From the NCBI GenBank assembly GCA_934513685.1, contig CAKSWY010000004.1, forward strand, positions 1 to 64,000: DNA of 64,000 nt, given 5' to 3'. Source of the stretch: an uncultured Oscillospiraceae bacterium (GTDB lineage Bacteria; Bacillota; Clostridia; Oscillospirales; Ruminococcaceae). A program made the translations under genes and the position numbers. The notes below the pieces were generated by a model. The model was not told where the DNA came from, searched no databases, and saw nothing but the letters and a program-made list of their open reading frames with translations. Below are positions 49,035 through 57,606 of the stretch, in pieces (position 1 is the first letter of the stretch; every line of letters begins with the position of its first letter).

Positions 49035-49850
49035 ATGCGGATTGCTGAAAAAAAGGATCTGGATGCTTTGTGTAGGTTGTTCGAAAACGCCCATCACGCC
49101 AGCCTGGACTATGCCCGGATGGCGCTGGAGCGGTTTGCCGGTGTGGAGCACCTGCTGGTGGAGGATGGGCCGAACGGCCCGGAGGCCTTTGTGTGCGCGG
49201 TGCCGGTGACACTTGGGCCGAGAAACGGCGTGTACTTTTACGGCCTGAGTGCCCCGCAGGGCCGGGAGGCGGAGGTTCTGCACAAGGCGGAAGAGTGGGT
49301 GCATGAGGACGGCGTGACCTTTGCGGTGGCCCGGCCCCGCACGGCGGAGCAATGGGCGCTGTACACCGAAAATGGCTACCAGAAAGCGTTCGGCACCCGG
49401 CGGCTGAGCCGCGCCATCCGGCGCAATTTGTGGGCACAAGCGGACTTTGACGCCGTGACGGTGCGCACGCTGGAGCAGCTTCGGCGCCAGTATGCACCGG
49501 ACAGCGTCTGCCTGCCGTCTCACGCCCTGGTGGAAGTTATGACCGACCTGTACAGCCGCGGCCTGACCATCGTTTCCAGCGAGGAAGGGTACGGGATGTA
49601 TTTCCAAAAAGGGGAGACCCTGCACTTTATTGAGCTGTTTGCAATCGGGGACCGCCCGGCCGAGAAGCTGATGGAGGCCGCCCGGGAAAAGGTTGGGGCC
49701 GAACGGGCCGAGCTGCTGCTTGGCACCGAGCAGACCCTGTTTTTGGGCGAGGGAAGCCGGGAAGATTACGGCTGCATCCGCTTCTTCGGCCGCCCCTTTG
49801 ACGTGACGGAGAGCTACATGCGGCTGATGCTGGATGCAGCACAAGAGTAA
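49035..49850 (+). CDS. GNAT-like N-acetyltransferase, function unknown
   Basis: A 271-aa protein with two weak GNAT-type repeats: an N-terminal MRIAEKKDLDALCRLFENAH with VYFYGLSAPQGREAEV and YTENGYQKAFGTRRLSR, and a C-terminal half without a clear acetyl-CoA loop. The product may be an Eis/GNAT relative. Substrate unknown. It sits between tmk and mltG in the same operon; GAGGGGAGTG lies upstream of ATG 49035. Confidence 0.65.
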   Translation: MRIAEKKDLDALCRLFENAHHASLDYARMALERFAGVEHLLVEDGPNGPEAFVCAVPVTLGPRNGVYFYGLSAPQGREAEVLHKAEEWVHEDGVTFAVARPRTAEQWALYTENGYQKAFGTRRLSRAIRRNLWAQADFDAVTVRTLEQLRRQYAPDSVCLPSHALVEVMTDLYSRGLTIVSSEEGYGMYFQKGETLHFIELFAIGDRPAEKLMEAAREKVGAERAELLLGTEQTLFLGEGSREDYGCIRFFGRPFDVTESYMRLMLDAAQE

Positions 49851-49860
49851 GGAGTAAATC

Positions 49861-50991
49861 ATGCAGGAAAAGCCGAAGAAAAAACGGGGATGTGCCCCGC
49901 TGCTGGTGGTTCTGGTGCTGGTCGTGGTGCTGGCGGCCGTGGCAGCGGTGACGGTTCTGGGAGAAGTAAAGGGCGGCGCCCCCGGCGCAGATGTGACCGT
50001 GAGCATTGCGCAGGGCAGCGGTGTGGCAAGCATCAGCAAGCAGCTGGCGGATGCGGGCGTGATTCGCTTTCCGCAGGTGTTCCGCCTGTATGTGAAGCAG
50101 TCCGGCAAAGCCAGTCAGCTGCAGTACGGTGATTTTACCCTGCACAAGGGCATGGGATATGATGCGCTGATCGACGCGCTGAGCCAGTATGCCGCCGCGG
50201 ACACCGTGACTCTGACCTTCCCGGAGGGAACCCCGGCGCTGGGCATTGCCCAGGCCATGGAGAACGCCGGGCTGTGCTCGGCTGAGGAGTTCCTGGCCTG
50301 CGCCAACGGGGAGGACGGAAGCGATTTCTCTCAGTACGACTTCTGGACCCGGATTCCGGACAACGAGAACCGTTTTATGAAGTGCGAGGGGTATCTGTTC
50401 CCGGAAACCTACGAGTTCTATAAGGACGATACCGTGTACAATTACGTAAACACGTTCTACAGCGAGTTTGACCGCCGTGTGGATGGCGAACTGCTGGACA
50501 AGGTGGACGCCTCCGGCATGAGCCTGGAGGACGTGGTGATTCTAGCTTCGTTTGTGCAGGAAGAGGCCGGAAACGAGGAGGACCGGAATGTGGCCGAGGT
50601 GTTCCTGAACCGGCTGGCGGAAGGCTCGCCCTATCCCCGGCTGGAGAGCAACGCCAGCAGCTACGTGCAGGACCCGAATGACAACAATTATCTCTACAAC
50701 TGGGTGGCCCCGTACTACGGCGGTTGGGAGAATCTGCCCGAGGGGCTGTACAACGCCTACAACACGTACAGCTGTGAGGGTCTGCCTGCCGGGCCGATCT
50801 CCAACCCGGGCCTGGCGGCCATGGAGGCCGTGGTGGATCCGAACACGGAGCTGGTGGGCGAACAGGGCGGAAGCCCCTGCTACTTCTTTGTGACGGACCT
50901 GTCCGGCAAATACTACTATGCGTCCACGTTTGAAGAGCATCAGGCCAATGTGCGCACGGCGCAAAGCGTGAACCAGAAGCTGGGCGGCTGA
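49861..50991 (+). CDS. mltG: endolytic transglycosylase MltG
   Basis: A 376-aa cell-wall enzyme that cuts nascent glycan strands. An N-terminal membrane helix (~13-35, LLVVLVLVVVLAAVAAVTVL) is followed by a LysM-like domain and the YceG catalytic domain (~110-370). The catalytic Glu lies in FVQEEAGNEEDRNVAEVFLNRL (Glu234/235). LESNASSYVQ, EGLPAGPISNPGLAA and YYFVTD-like YFFVTDLSG are the conserved C-terminal parts. mltG followed by a U32 peptidase is a conserved Firmicute order. Confidence 0.93.
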   Translation: MQEKPKKKRGCAPLLVVLVLVVVLAAVAAVTVLGEVKGGAPGADVTVSIAQGSGVASISKQLADAGVIRFPQVFRLYVKQSGKASQLQYGDFTLHKGMGYDALIDALSQYAAADTVTLTFPEGTPALGIAQAMENAGLCSAEEFLACANGEDGSDFSQYDFWTRIPDNENRFMKCEGYLFPETYEFYKDDTVYNYVNTFYSEFDRRVDGELLDKVDASGMSLEDVVILASFVQEEAGNEEDRNVAEVFLNRLAEGSPYPRLESNASSYVQDPNDNNYLYNWVAPYYGGWENLPEGLYNAYNTYSCEGLPAGPISNPGLAAMEAVVDPNTELVGEQGGSPCYFFVTDLSGKYYYASTFEEHQANVRTAQSVNQKLGG

Positions 50992-51051
50992 ATAGACAGG
51001 CGCAGCATGGCCAAAACCGGCTGAAATGCAGAAGAGAAAGGATACAAAACC

Positions 51052-52287
51052 ATGTTGGAGCGACCGGAATTGCTCAGCCCGGCGGGTGACCTGGAACGTT
51101 TGAAATATGCGGTAATGTTTGGGGCGGATGCCGTATATGCGGGCTTGCCCGAGTTTGGAATGCGCACGGCACCGAAGAATTTCACCCCGGAGCAGCTGCA
51201 GGAGGGATGTGTGTTTGCCCATGCCCGCGGCCGCAAGGTGTATCTGACCATGAACACCCTGCCCACCAATGAGGAGATGGACCGCCTGCCGGAAGCCATT
51301 CGCGCCGCCCAGCAGACGGGGGTGGATGCGCTGATCGTGGCCGATCTGGGCGTGCTGGCGATGGCGAAGGAACTGGCGCCAGAGATGCCCATTCACTTTT
51401 CCACCCAGATGGGCATTACCAACTACGGCGCTGCCACAGCGGCCTACCGCATGGGGGCCAGCCGGGTGGTTCTGGCGCGGGAACTGAGCCTTCAGGACGT
51501 TGCCCGCATCCGAGACAAGACGCCGCCGGAACTGGAAATCGAGGCCTTTGTGCACGGTGCCATGTGCATGAGCGTTTCGGGACGCTGCCTGCTGAGCCAG
51601 TATCTGACCGGGCGGGACGGAAACCGGGGCCAGTGTGCCCAGCCCTGCCGCTGGAAGTACCACATTGCGGAGGAAACCCGTCCCGGCCAGTGGATGGAGA
51701 TCGGCGAAACGCCGGAAGGCAGCTACATCCTGAATGCAGACGACATGTGCACGGCCCCGTTCCTGGATCTGATCTGCCAGGCGGGCGTGGACAGCCTGAA
51801 AATTGAGGGCCGCGCAAAAACGGCCTACTATGTGGCCTCGGTCACCAGTGCGTACCGGCAGGCGCTGGATGCCTTTTTGCAGGACCCGGAGCACTACCAG
51901 CTGCCCCAGCAGGCGCTGGACGAGCTGACCCGCACCAGCCACCGGCACTATTCCCCGGGCTTTTACTTCGGCCGGGAACACGCTGCCCAGAGCACCCAGC
52001 GGGGCGGTTACATTCGGGAATGGGAGTTCATCGGCGTGGTGGAAGGCTGGAAAAATGGGGTGGCCCACTGCACCCAGCGAGGGAAATTTACCCTGGGTGA
52101 GACCATTGAGGCCCTGTGCCCGGACGGCCGGGTGGTGCCCATCACGCCGGAATGGATCGAAAACGGAGAAGGCGAGCGCGTGGAAGCCACACCCCATGCC
52201 ATGATGGAATACACCATTCCCTGCGCGGAACCGCTGGGTCCGTACACCCTTCTGCGCCGCCCCACCGGGGAAGCAAAGCAGGGATGA
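51052..52287 (+). CDS. U32 family peptidase-like protein (RlhA/YrrN-YrrO group)
   Basis: A 411-aa protein with ELLSPAGDLERLKYAVMFGADAVYAG at the N-terminus and the U32 signature EAFVHGAMCMSVSGRCLLSQYLTGRDGNRGQCAQPCRWKY, whose Cys cluster likely binds an iron-sulfur centre. Members of this group take part in hydroxylation of rRNA or tRNA wobble positions (RlhA, TrhP), so an RNA-modification role is more likely than proteolysis. It follows mltG by 60 nt. Confidence 0.88.
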   Translation: MLERPELLSPAGDLERLKYAVMFGADAVYAGLPEFGMRTAPKNFTPEQLQEGCVFAHARGRKVYLTMNTLPTNEEMDRLPEAIRAAQQTGVDALIVADLGVLAMAKELAPEMPIHFSTQMGITNYGAATAAYRMGASRVVLARELSLQDVARIRDKTPPELEIEAFVHGAMCMSVSGRCLLSQYLTGRDGNRGQCAQPCRWKYHIAEETRPGQWMEIGETPEGSYILNADDMCTAPFLDLICQAGVDSLKIEGRAKTAYYVASVTSAYRQALDAFLQDPEHYQLPQQALDELTRTSHRHYSPGFYFGREHAAQSTQRGGYIREWEFIGVVEGWKNGVAHCTQRGKFTLGETIEALCPDGRVVPITPEWIENGEGERVEATPHAMMEYTIPCAEPLGPYTLLRRPTGEAKQG

Positions 52288-52334
52288 CTTCGGTTTGATC
52301 CGGTATCCGGTCAAAAAGAAAAATAGAAATGAAA

Positions 52335-52390
52335 AATCCCCTCCACAGGGCGGGCCGTTGCGGCCGGTGCCTGTGGAGGGGATTCTTTTT
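52335..52390. terminator. bidirectional terminator between the U32 gene and the DAP operon
   Basis: AATCCCCTCCACAGG / CCTGTGGAGGGGATT, a perfect 15-bp stem with an inner GGCCG stem, and T-rich ends on both strands. Confidence 0.9.
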
Positions 52391-52448
52391 GCAGCAAAGC
52401 AGCTGTTGCGTTTGAAATTCGCCAAAAAGATGCGCTTATAGATCGGCG

Positions 52449-52913
52449 TTACAGATTAAAAGCCTTGTGCAGGGCTTCCAGCGCGGTGTCCTCATCGTTT
52501 TCGTGAATCAGCAGCGAGATGTCCAGGTCGCTGGTGGTGATGAGGGAGATGTCCACACCCGCTTCGCTCAGGGCGGACATGGCGCGGGCGGCCACACCCA
52601 CACTGTTGACCATCTCTTCGCCGAACAGATTCAGCTTGCTGTAACCGCCGCTGATGAGGGGGACGCTCTGTGCCCGGCCGCCGGTCAGGGCGGGCAGGCT
52701 CTTCATCACGGTGGCAAAGTCGCTGTAATTGGCGGTGAAGCTGTAATCCACGCTGGCACCGTGGGGAATGCTCTGGCAGATCATGTCCAGAACCACGCCT
52801 TCACGGGCGAACACGTTCAGATGCTCCGCCAGGTTTGCGGCGCTGTACTCCGCACCGGGGAAGGTGATGAGCATGATGTTCTGCTGGCTGGTAATTTTCG
52901 ATACTCCGTACAT
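52449..52913 (-). CDS. free-standing double-ACT protein, aspartokinase-regulatory-domain-like
   Basis: A 154-aa protein made of two ACT domains and nothing else. ACT1 (~5-75) reads NIMLITFPG...VLDMICQSIPHGASVDYSFTA; ACT2 (~80-154) reads SKLNLFGEEMVNSVGVAARAM...AGVDISLITTSDLDISLLI, close to the C-terminal regulatory half of aspartokinase. There is no kinase domain. It is the last gene of the asd-dapA-dapB operon. It may be a lysine or threonine sensor that partners a separate catalytic LysC (inference). GGAGGT is upstream of ATG 52913. Confidence 0.82.
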   Translation of the reverse strand: MYGVSKITSQQNIMLITFPGAEYSAANLAEHLNVFAREGVVLDMICQSIPHGASVDYSFTANYSDFATVMKSLPALTGGRAQSVPLISGGYSKLNLFGEEMVNSVGVAARAMSALSEAGVDISLITTSDLDISLLIHENDEDTALEALHKAFNL

Positions 52914-52947
52914 ACTGTAAAAACCTCCGCTCTGCAAAAAGCATTGC

Positions 52948-54174
52948 TTATAAATCCAGAAATTCCTCGTTTACATACTGAGTCAATACCTTGCGGATGT
53001 ACTCCGGGCCAAATTCCGGATGTTTGGCCCGCACGCCGTGGCTGTTTGCCAGCTCGTCCGGGTAGTCCTTCAAAAGATACACGCGGATGTTGCTGTAACC
53101 GCCGTCGTAGTGGTTGATAACCGGATGAAGCACCGGGCTGTGGATGGCGGTTTGGCTGGTGCCGTCGGGGTAATCCACCTTTTCAATCTGAAGGTCCAGA
53201 ATCAGGCCGATCATCTCGTCCGGCTGGGACTGGGCGCTGATGAAATTGCCCAGGGAATAGGCAACAAAGGCCTGCCGCCCGTCCACACTGGTAAGCCACT
53301 GGGCGTCCTGCACCACATGGGGATGGGTGCCCAGAATCACATCCGCGCCCCAATCCACCTGCTGCTGGGCCAGCGCACGCTGTGCGTCGGTGACAATGTG
53401 GCTGTCCTCCACGCCCCAATGGTCGCTCACCACCACCAGGTCCGCCTGCTGGCGGGCCTGGCGGATCTGCCGCTCCATCACATCGGTCTGGCTGGTGTAA
53501 ATTACGGTGGCCTCCGCACTGGAAGGGGTGGGAATTCCGTTGGTGTGCTCAGTGTAAGCGAGGTAGGCAATGCGAACCCCGTTCACCTCCTGATAGGCAA
53601 TCTCCGGGGATTCCGCAATTTCCGTGTCATAGCTGCGCGGTTGGTCGGCGGGATGGTGCTCGGCGTTGGTGTACAGGCCGCAGGTCACCACATCGTCGGG
53701 CATGGCGGCCCAGTAAGCGCGGGTGGCCGCAATGCCGGCAGCGCCGCGGTCGTAGGTGTGGTTGTTGGACATACTGAATACCCGGAACCCAATGTCGTAC
53801 AGGGTGCGGCCCATTTCTCCGGGGGTGGAGAAGGCGGGGTAATCCGAAGGCTCCAGCGTATCGCTGATGAGCGTCTCCTGATTGATCCAGTTGATGTCAG
53901 ACTGCCGGTAAAAATCCAGCATGTTCTGGTAGCAATATTCAAAATCATAGCCGTTGCCGCCGGCACGGCGGTTGGCCTGTTTGTAAATGCTGCTGTGAAT
54001 CAGGTTGTCGCCGGTGGCGGAAAAGCGCAGTTCGGTGACGACTGGCTGCGGTTCCGGGGTGGCGGTTGGCTCTGGGGTAGCCGTGGCAGCGGGTGCAGCC
54101 GCCGGAATGGAGCCGCAGCCTGCAAGTAGGCCCAGGGCCAGCGTCAGCGCCGCCAGGCGCGCCCGCAGCCTCAA
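52948..54174 (-). CDS. CapA-like metallophosphatase lipoprotein
   Basis: A 408-aa protein with a type II signal peptide (lipobox LLAGC, Cys20) and a Pro/Thr/Glu linker (ATATPEPTATPEPQP). Then comes a PGA_cap (CapA/PgsA) calcineurin-type domain: FSATGDNLIHSSIY, INQETLIS, FSMSNNHTYD, VVVSDHWGVEDS, ILGTHPHVVQD and AYSLGNFIS. Relatives serve polyglutamate or capsule synthesis. The start is TTG 54174, sharing TTGA with the dapB stop, so it is translationally coupled. Its place inside a DAP operon is unexplained. Confidence 0.87.
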   Translation of the reverse strand: MRLRARLAALTLALGLLAGCGSIPAAAPAATATPEPTATPEPQPVVTELRFSATGDNLIHSSIYKQANRRAGGNGYDFEYCYQNMLDFYRQSDINWINQETLISDTLEPSDYPAFSTPGEMGRTLYDIGFRVFSMSNNHTYDRGAAGIAATRAYWAAMPDDVVTCGLYTNAEHHPADQPRSYDTEIAESPEIAYQEVNGVRIAYLAYTEHTNGIPTPSSAEATVIYTSQTDVMERQIRQARQQADLVVVSDHWGVEDSHIVTDAQRALAQQQVDWGADVILGTHPHVVQDAQWLTSVDGRQAFVAYSLGNFISAQSQPDEMIGLILDLQIEKVDYPDGTSQTAIHSPVLHPVINHYDGGYSNIRVYLLKDYPDELANSHGVRAKHPEFGPEYIRKVLTQYVNEEFLDL

Positions 54175-54929
54175 GTCAGGTCACCCAGCAGGTCGGCCAT
54201 GGTGTACAGGCCGGGCTTGCGGCCGGCCAGATACACGGCGGCGTTGATGGCGCCGTTGGCGAACACCCCGCGGGAAGCGGCGCTGTGGCTCAGGGTGATG
54301 ACCTCATCGGGGCCGCAGAAGAGAACCTCGTGCTCGCCCACAATGCTGCCGCCGCGCACGGCGTGCAGGCCGATCTCGTGGGGGTCACGCTTCTGGCGAA
54401 CATCGTGGCGGTCGTAGACGTAATGATAAGCACCGCCGGCCTCTTCGTTGATGGCGTCGGCGATCATCAGCGCGGTGCCGCTGGGAGCATCCACCTTGTT
54501 GTGGTGGTGCTTTTCCACGATTTCGATGTCGTAGTCCAGCCCCAGCAGGTGGGGGGCCTTTTTGGCCAGGGCAATCAGCAGGTTGATGCCCATGGACATG
54601 TTGGCGCTCTTGAACAGGGCCACCTTCTCAGCGGCCTCGGTCAGGTGCTGCTGGGTGGACTCACTCAGGCCGGTGGTGCAGACCACGGCGGGCACGCCGC
54701 TCTCGGCGCACCAGTCCAGCATTTCGTCCACGGCGCTGGCGGTGGAGAAATCGATTACCACATCGCCCTTTACGGGCAGATCGGCAAAGCGGCTCACCAC
54801 GGGGATGGGGCCGTCCGAGGGGCGCAGGTCCACACCGGCGGCAACGCGGCAATCCTGCCGCTGGCTGATCAGCTCACACAAAACCTGGCCCATACGGCCG
54901 TTGATGCCATGAATTACGATATCGATCAT
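54171..54929 (-). CDS. dapB: 4-hydroxy-tetrahydrodipicolinate reductase
   Basis: A 252-aa DapB, the second DAP-branch enzyme. The nucleotide loop is IHGINGRMGQVL near the N-terminus. The catalytic motif is E-(K)HHHNKVDAPSGTA, with the conserved His pair and Lys. SGNMSMG appears as SANMSMGINLL. Start ATG 54929 has AAGGAAG about 10 nt upstream. Distance from dapA is 186 nt, containing a terminator-like hairpin, so dapB may have its own or attenuated expression. Confidence 0.94.
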   Translation of the reverse strand: MIDIVIHGINGRMGQVLCELISQRQDCRVAAGVDLRPSDGPIPVVSRFADLPVKGDVVIDFSTASAVDEMLDWCAESGVPAVVCTTGLSESTQQHLTEAAEKVALFKSANMSMGINLLIALAKKAPHLLGLDYDIEIVEKHHHNKVDAPSGTALMIADAINEEAGGAYHYVYDRHDVRQKRDPHEIGLHAVRGGSIVGEHEVLFCGPDEVITLSHSAASRGVFANGAINAAVYLAGRKPGLYTMADLLGDLT

Positions 54930-55071
54930 TGGAGACACTTCCTTTTCGTTTTTATTCATTTTTTAAATGTTTGGTCCATTGGATTTACATTTGATGGGAA
55001 TAGACCCCCCGCAGCCGGCCGCGCACGAATTGGCACGTTGTGCCGTGCCGCGGCCCAAAACCGGGTACACA

Positions 55072-55112
55072 CAAAATCAGGCCCGGCCCTTTTTGCATGG
55101 GCCGGGCCTGAT
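55072..55112 (-). terminator. hairpin between dapA and dapB (attenuator)
   Basis: ATCAGGCCCGGCCC / GGGCCGGGCCTGAT, a perfect 14-bp stem, followed on the minus strand by TTTTGTG. The T run is short, so read-through to dapB is plausible. I see no clear promoter in 54930-55071. Confidence 0.7.
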
Positions 55113-55115
55113 CCA

Positions 55116-56009
55116 TTATTTCAGCAGACCGGCAGCCTGAAGTTCGTCATGGATCAGCTGGCGATGGGCCTCGCTGACCGGAACCAGAGGCAGGCGGCAG
55201 GGCCCGGCGGGGAAGCCCAGCTGGTTCATGGCTTCCTTCACGGGGATGGGGTTCACCTCGCAGAACAGCGCGTGCACCAGAGACAACAGCTTCAGCTGAA
55301 GCTCCAGGCTCTCCTGCGTTTTGCCCTCAAACCACAGGCGGCAGATGTCGTGGGTCTGGCGGGGGGCCACGTTGGACAGCACCGAGATCACGCCCTTGCC
55401 GCCCAGAGACAGGATGGGCACGATCTGGTCGTCGTTGCCGGAGTATACGTCGATGTCATCGCCGCACATCTGGCGGATGGTGGCCACCTGGCTGATGTTG
55501 CCGCTGGCCTCCTTGATGCCGCACACCAGAGGATGCTCTGCCAGCTTCTTCACGGTGGCAGGCTCAATGTTCATGCCAGTGCGGGAAGGTACGTTGTACA
55601 GGATGGCCGGCAGCCCGACCTTATCCACCACATTCAGGAAGTGGGGAATCAGGCCGGCCTGAGTGGTCTTGTTGTAATAGGGGGTCACCAGCAGCAGCGC
55701 ATCCGCGCCCAGGTCACGGGCGGCGGTGGCCAGCCGGAGAGAATGGGCGGTGTCGTTGGCACCGGTGCCGGCAACCACCGGCACACGGCCCGCAGCGGCC
55801 TTTACGGCGGTGCCGATGGTGGCAATATGCTCCTCGTCGGTGAGGGTGGCGGCTTCGCCCGTGGTGCCGCAGATGACAATGGCGTCGGTGCCGCCCTGAA
55901 TCTGCTCATCCACCAGACGGGTGAGCAGGGCATGATCCACCGTGCCGTCGGCCTGCATCGGGGTAATGATGGCCACACCGGCACCGGTGAAAATAGTCTT
56001 TTTCTTCAT
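55116..56009 (-). CDS. dapA: 4-hydroxy-tetrahydrodipicolinate synthase
   Basis: A 297-aa class I aldolase-type enzyme condensing pyruvate and aspartate semialdehyde. CGTTGEAATLTDEEH (pyruvate-binding), YNVPSRTGMN (catalytic Tyr) and the Schiff-base Lys in CGIKEASGN are all present. The length is normal. GGAGG sits 10-11 nt before ATG 56009. It follows asd by 27 nt. Confidence 0.95.
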   Translation of the reverse strand: MKKKTIFTGAGVAIITPMQADGTVDHALLTRLVDEQIQGGTDAIVICGTTGEAATLTDEEHIATIGTAVKAAAGRVPVVAGTGANDTAHSLRLATAARDLGADALLLVTPYYNKTTQAGLIPHFLNVVDKVGLPAILYNVPSRTGMNIEPATVKKLAEHPLVCGIKEASGNISQVATIRQMCGDDIDVYSGNDDQIVPILSLGGKGVISVLSNVAPRQTHDICRLWFEGKTQESLELQLKLLSLVHALFCEVNPIPVKEAMNQLGFPAGPCRLPLVPVSEAHRQLIHDELQAAGLLK

Positions 56010-56036
56010 AAAATGTCAGCCTCCGTTCTGAGATGA

Positions 56037-57116
56037 TCAGTCCAGATAGCCCTTTGCGGCCAGCAACTCTGCCAGCAGGACAGCGCCGCCCGCAGCGCCG
56101 CGCAGGGTGTTGTGAGACAGGCAAACGAACTTGTAATCGTACTGGGTATCCTCCCGCAGGCGGCCGATGCACACGGCCATGCCGTTTTCGGTGTTGCGGT
56201 CCAGACGAGTCTGAGGACGGTCGTTCTCCTCAAAATAGTGCAGGAACTGCTTGGGGGCGCTGGGCAGGTTCAGCTCCTGAGCGGGGCCGGAGAAGTTGGC
56301 CCAGCACTCCAGAATTTCTTCCTTGGTGGGCTTCTTCTTGAAGGAAGCGAACACGGCAGCCATGTGGCCGTCCGAAACGGGAATGCGCAGGCACTGGGCC
56401 GTGATGGAAGGCTCGGTGGCAGAAACGATCTGGTCGCCCTGGATGGTGCCCCACAGTTTCAGAGGCTCCTGCTCGCTCTTCTCTTCCTCACCGCCAATGT
56501 AGGGGATGCAGTTGTCCAGAATTTCGGGCCAGGTCTCGAAGTTCTTGCCGGCGCCGGAAATGGCCTGATACGTGCAGACCAGAGCCTTTTCCACACCATA
56601 CTCCTTCATCAGGGGATGCAGCGCAGGAACGTAGCTCTGCAGAGAGCAGTTGGACTTAACGGCGATGAAGCCGCGCTTGGTGCCCAGACGACGGCGCTGG
56701 GCGGGGATAATCTCAATGTGCTGGGCGTTGATCTCAGGCACGACCATGGGCACATCGGGAGTAAAGCGGTGTGCGCTGTTGTTGGACACCACCGGGCACT
56801 CGGCCTTGGCGTAAGCCTCTTCCAGAACACGGATCTCATCCTTCTTCATGTTGACGGCGCAGAACACAAAATCCACCTGAGAGGCGACCTCTTCCACATG
56901 GGAAGCGTCCAGCACCACCAGCTTCTTGGCGGCCTCGGGCATGGGGGTGCTCATCATCCAATGGCTGCCCACCGCGTCCTCATAGGTTTTGCCTGCAGAG
57001 CGGGGCGAAGCGGCCACCGCGGCCAGATGGAACCAGGGATGGTTCTCCAACAGGGTAACAAACCGCTGGCCGACCATGCCGGTCGCGCCCACAACGCCTA
57101 CACGATACTGTTTCAT
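56037..57116 (-). CDS. asd: aspartate-semialdehyde dehydrogenase (archaeal/fungal type)
   Basis: A 359-aa NADP-dependent ASADH of the type found in archaea, fungi and many Clostridia. VGVVGATGMVGQRFV nucleotide loop, SNNSAHR, catalytic Cys in KSNCSLQSY, GAGKNFETW and GHMAAVF. The start 57116 has AAAGGAATG upstream; the frame extends further to 57209 without a ribosome site. It is the first gene of the operon and is governed by the lysine riboswitch. Confidence 0.93.
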   Translation of the reverse strand: MKQYRVGVVGATGMVGQRFVTLLENHPWFHLAAVAASPRSAGKTYEDAVGSHWMMSTPMPEAAKKLVVLDASHVEEVASQVDFVFCAVNMKKDEIRVLEEAYAKAECPVVSNNSAHRFTPDVPMVVPEINAQHIEIIPAQRRRLGTKRGFIAVKSNCSLQSYVPALHPLMKEYGVEKALVCTYQAISGAGKNFETWPEILDNCIPYIGGEEEKSEQEPLKLWGTIQGDQIVSATEPSITAQCLRIPVSDGHMAAVFASFKKKPTKEEILECWANFSGPAQELNLPSAPKQFLHYFEENDRPQTRLDRNTENGMAVCIGRLREDTQYDYKFVCLSHNTLRGAAGGAVLLAELLAAKGYLD

Positions 57117-57340
57117 TTCGCAACATTCCTTTCCACACCCCGCCGCCCGGCAGGGCTTACGATACCGGCGGCTCAGCCGCCATGGCCCAAGGGCCTTTGC
57201 CTTTTTCAAATTCTATGCGGCAAAAGGCCCCGCCGCCCCCCGCACAGGGACGGCCCAAAACGGAACAGCCTGCTTTTTCATCACCCGCTTTGCGGTGTAC
57301 CCGCCCGCATCGACGAAAAACGGCGGAAACATCTGCATTC
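57117..57340 (-). other. asd leader downstream of the riboswitch terminator
   Basis: About 225 nt separate the riboswitch terminator from the asd start. It contains a GGCGGCTGAGCCGCC hairpin and GC-rich tracts. A 39-codon frame (57332-57213) lacks a ribosome site and is not called. Confidence 0.4.
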
Positions 57341-57347
57341 AGGCAAT

Positions 57348-57371
57348 AAAAAAACCGGCTTGAAAACCGGC
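57348..57371 (-). terminator. riboswitch-controlled terminator
   Basis: The minus strand reads GCCGGT-TTTCAA-GCCGGT (a short stem with G-T pairs) followed by TTTTTTT. It is the most likely switch-off terminator of the lysine riboswitch. Confidence 0.65.
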
Positions 57372-57377
57372 AAAATA

Positions 57378-57399
57378 TGCAATATAATAGGATATTGCA
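57378..57399 (-). other. expression-platform hairpin
   Basis: TGCAATAT-AATAGG-ATATTGCA is a perfect 8-bp stem between the duplicated segment and the terminator. It could act in terminator/antiterminator choice. Confidence 0.55.
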
Positions 57400-57407
57400 C
57401 AGTATGC

Positions 57408-57445
57408 ACAGCGCTCCACCTTCCTGACAGCGCTCCACTTTCCTG
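57408..57445 (-). repeat. 19-nt tandem duplication in the lysine riboswitch
   Basis: 57408-57426 and 57427-57445 are adjacent 19-nt copies with one mismatch. Each contains the last aptamer strands (GGAGCGCTGT region). The downstream copy (57426-57408 in transcription order) pairs better with the 5' P1 strand GCACAG and with the P5 strand CACCTTC. Confidence 0.9.
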
Positions 57446-57600
57446 CGGGGAAGAAGGTGACAGTTTCGAACCTTTCGGCTTTGAAACCAGGCAAACTGTT
57501 TGCCGTACAGCCTGCCTTCGGCGGAATTTCCCTTTCACGCCGGGTCCTGCGGCTTGGCAGCCTGCCCGGAATTACTCATGAAACCCGCACCTCTGTGCTT
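57427..57600 (-). promoter_or_regulatory. lysine riboswitch (L box) of the asd-dapA-dapB operon
   Basis: Transcribed on the minus strand from about 57600. It has the L-box core: AGAGGTGC (57594-57587), AGTA shortly after, the GAAAGGG...CCGCCGAAGG block (57536-57515) and CTGTCA before the last stem. P1 is formed by ACAG near the 5' end and CTGT at the 3' side. Binding of lysine is expected to favour the terminator at 57348-57371 and switch off DAP/lysine genes. The 3' strands are duplicated (see repeat). Confidence 0.9.
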
Positions 57601-57606
57601 AGATTC

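Noticed and set aside
57213..57332. 39-codon frame in the asd leader (possible leader peptide)
   Set aside because: No ribosome site, no run of lysine codons, and the riboswitch already explains control.
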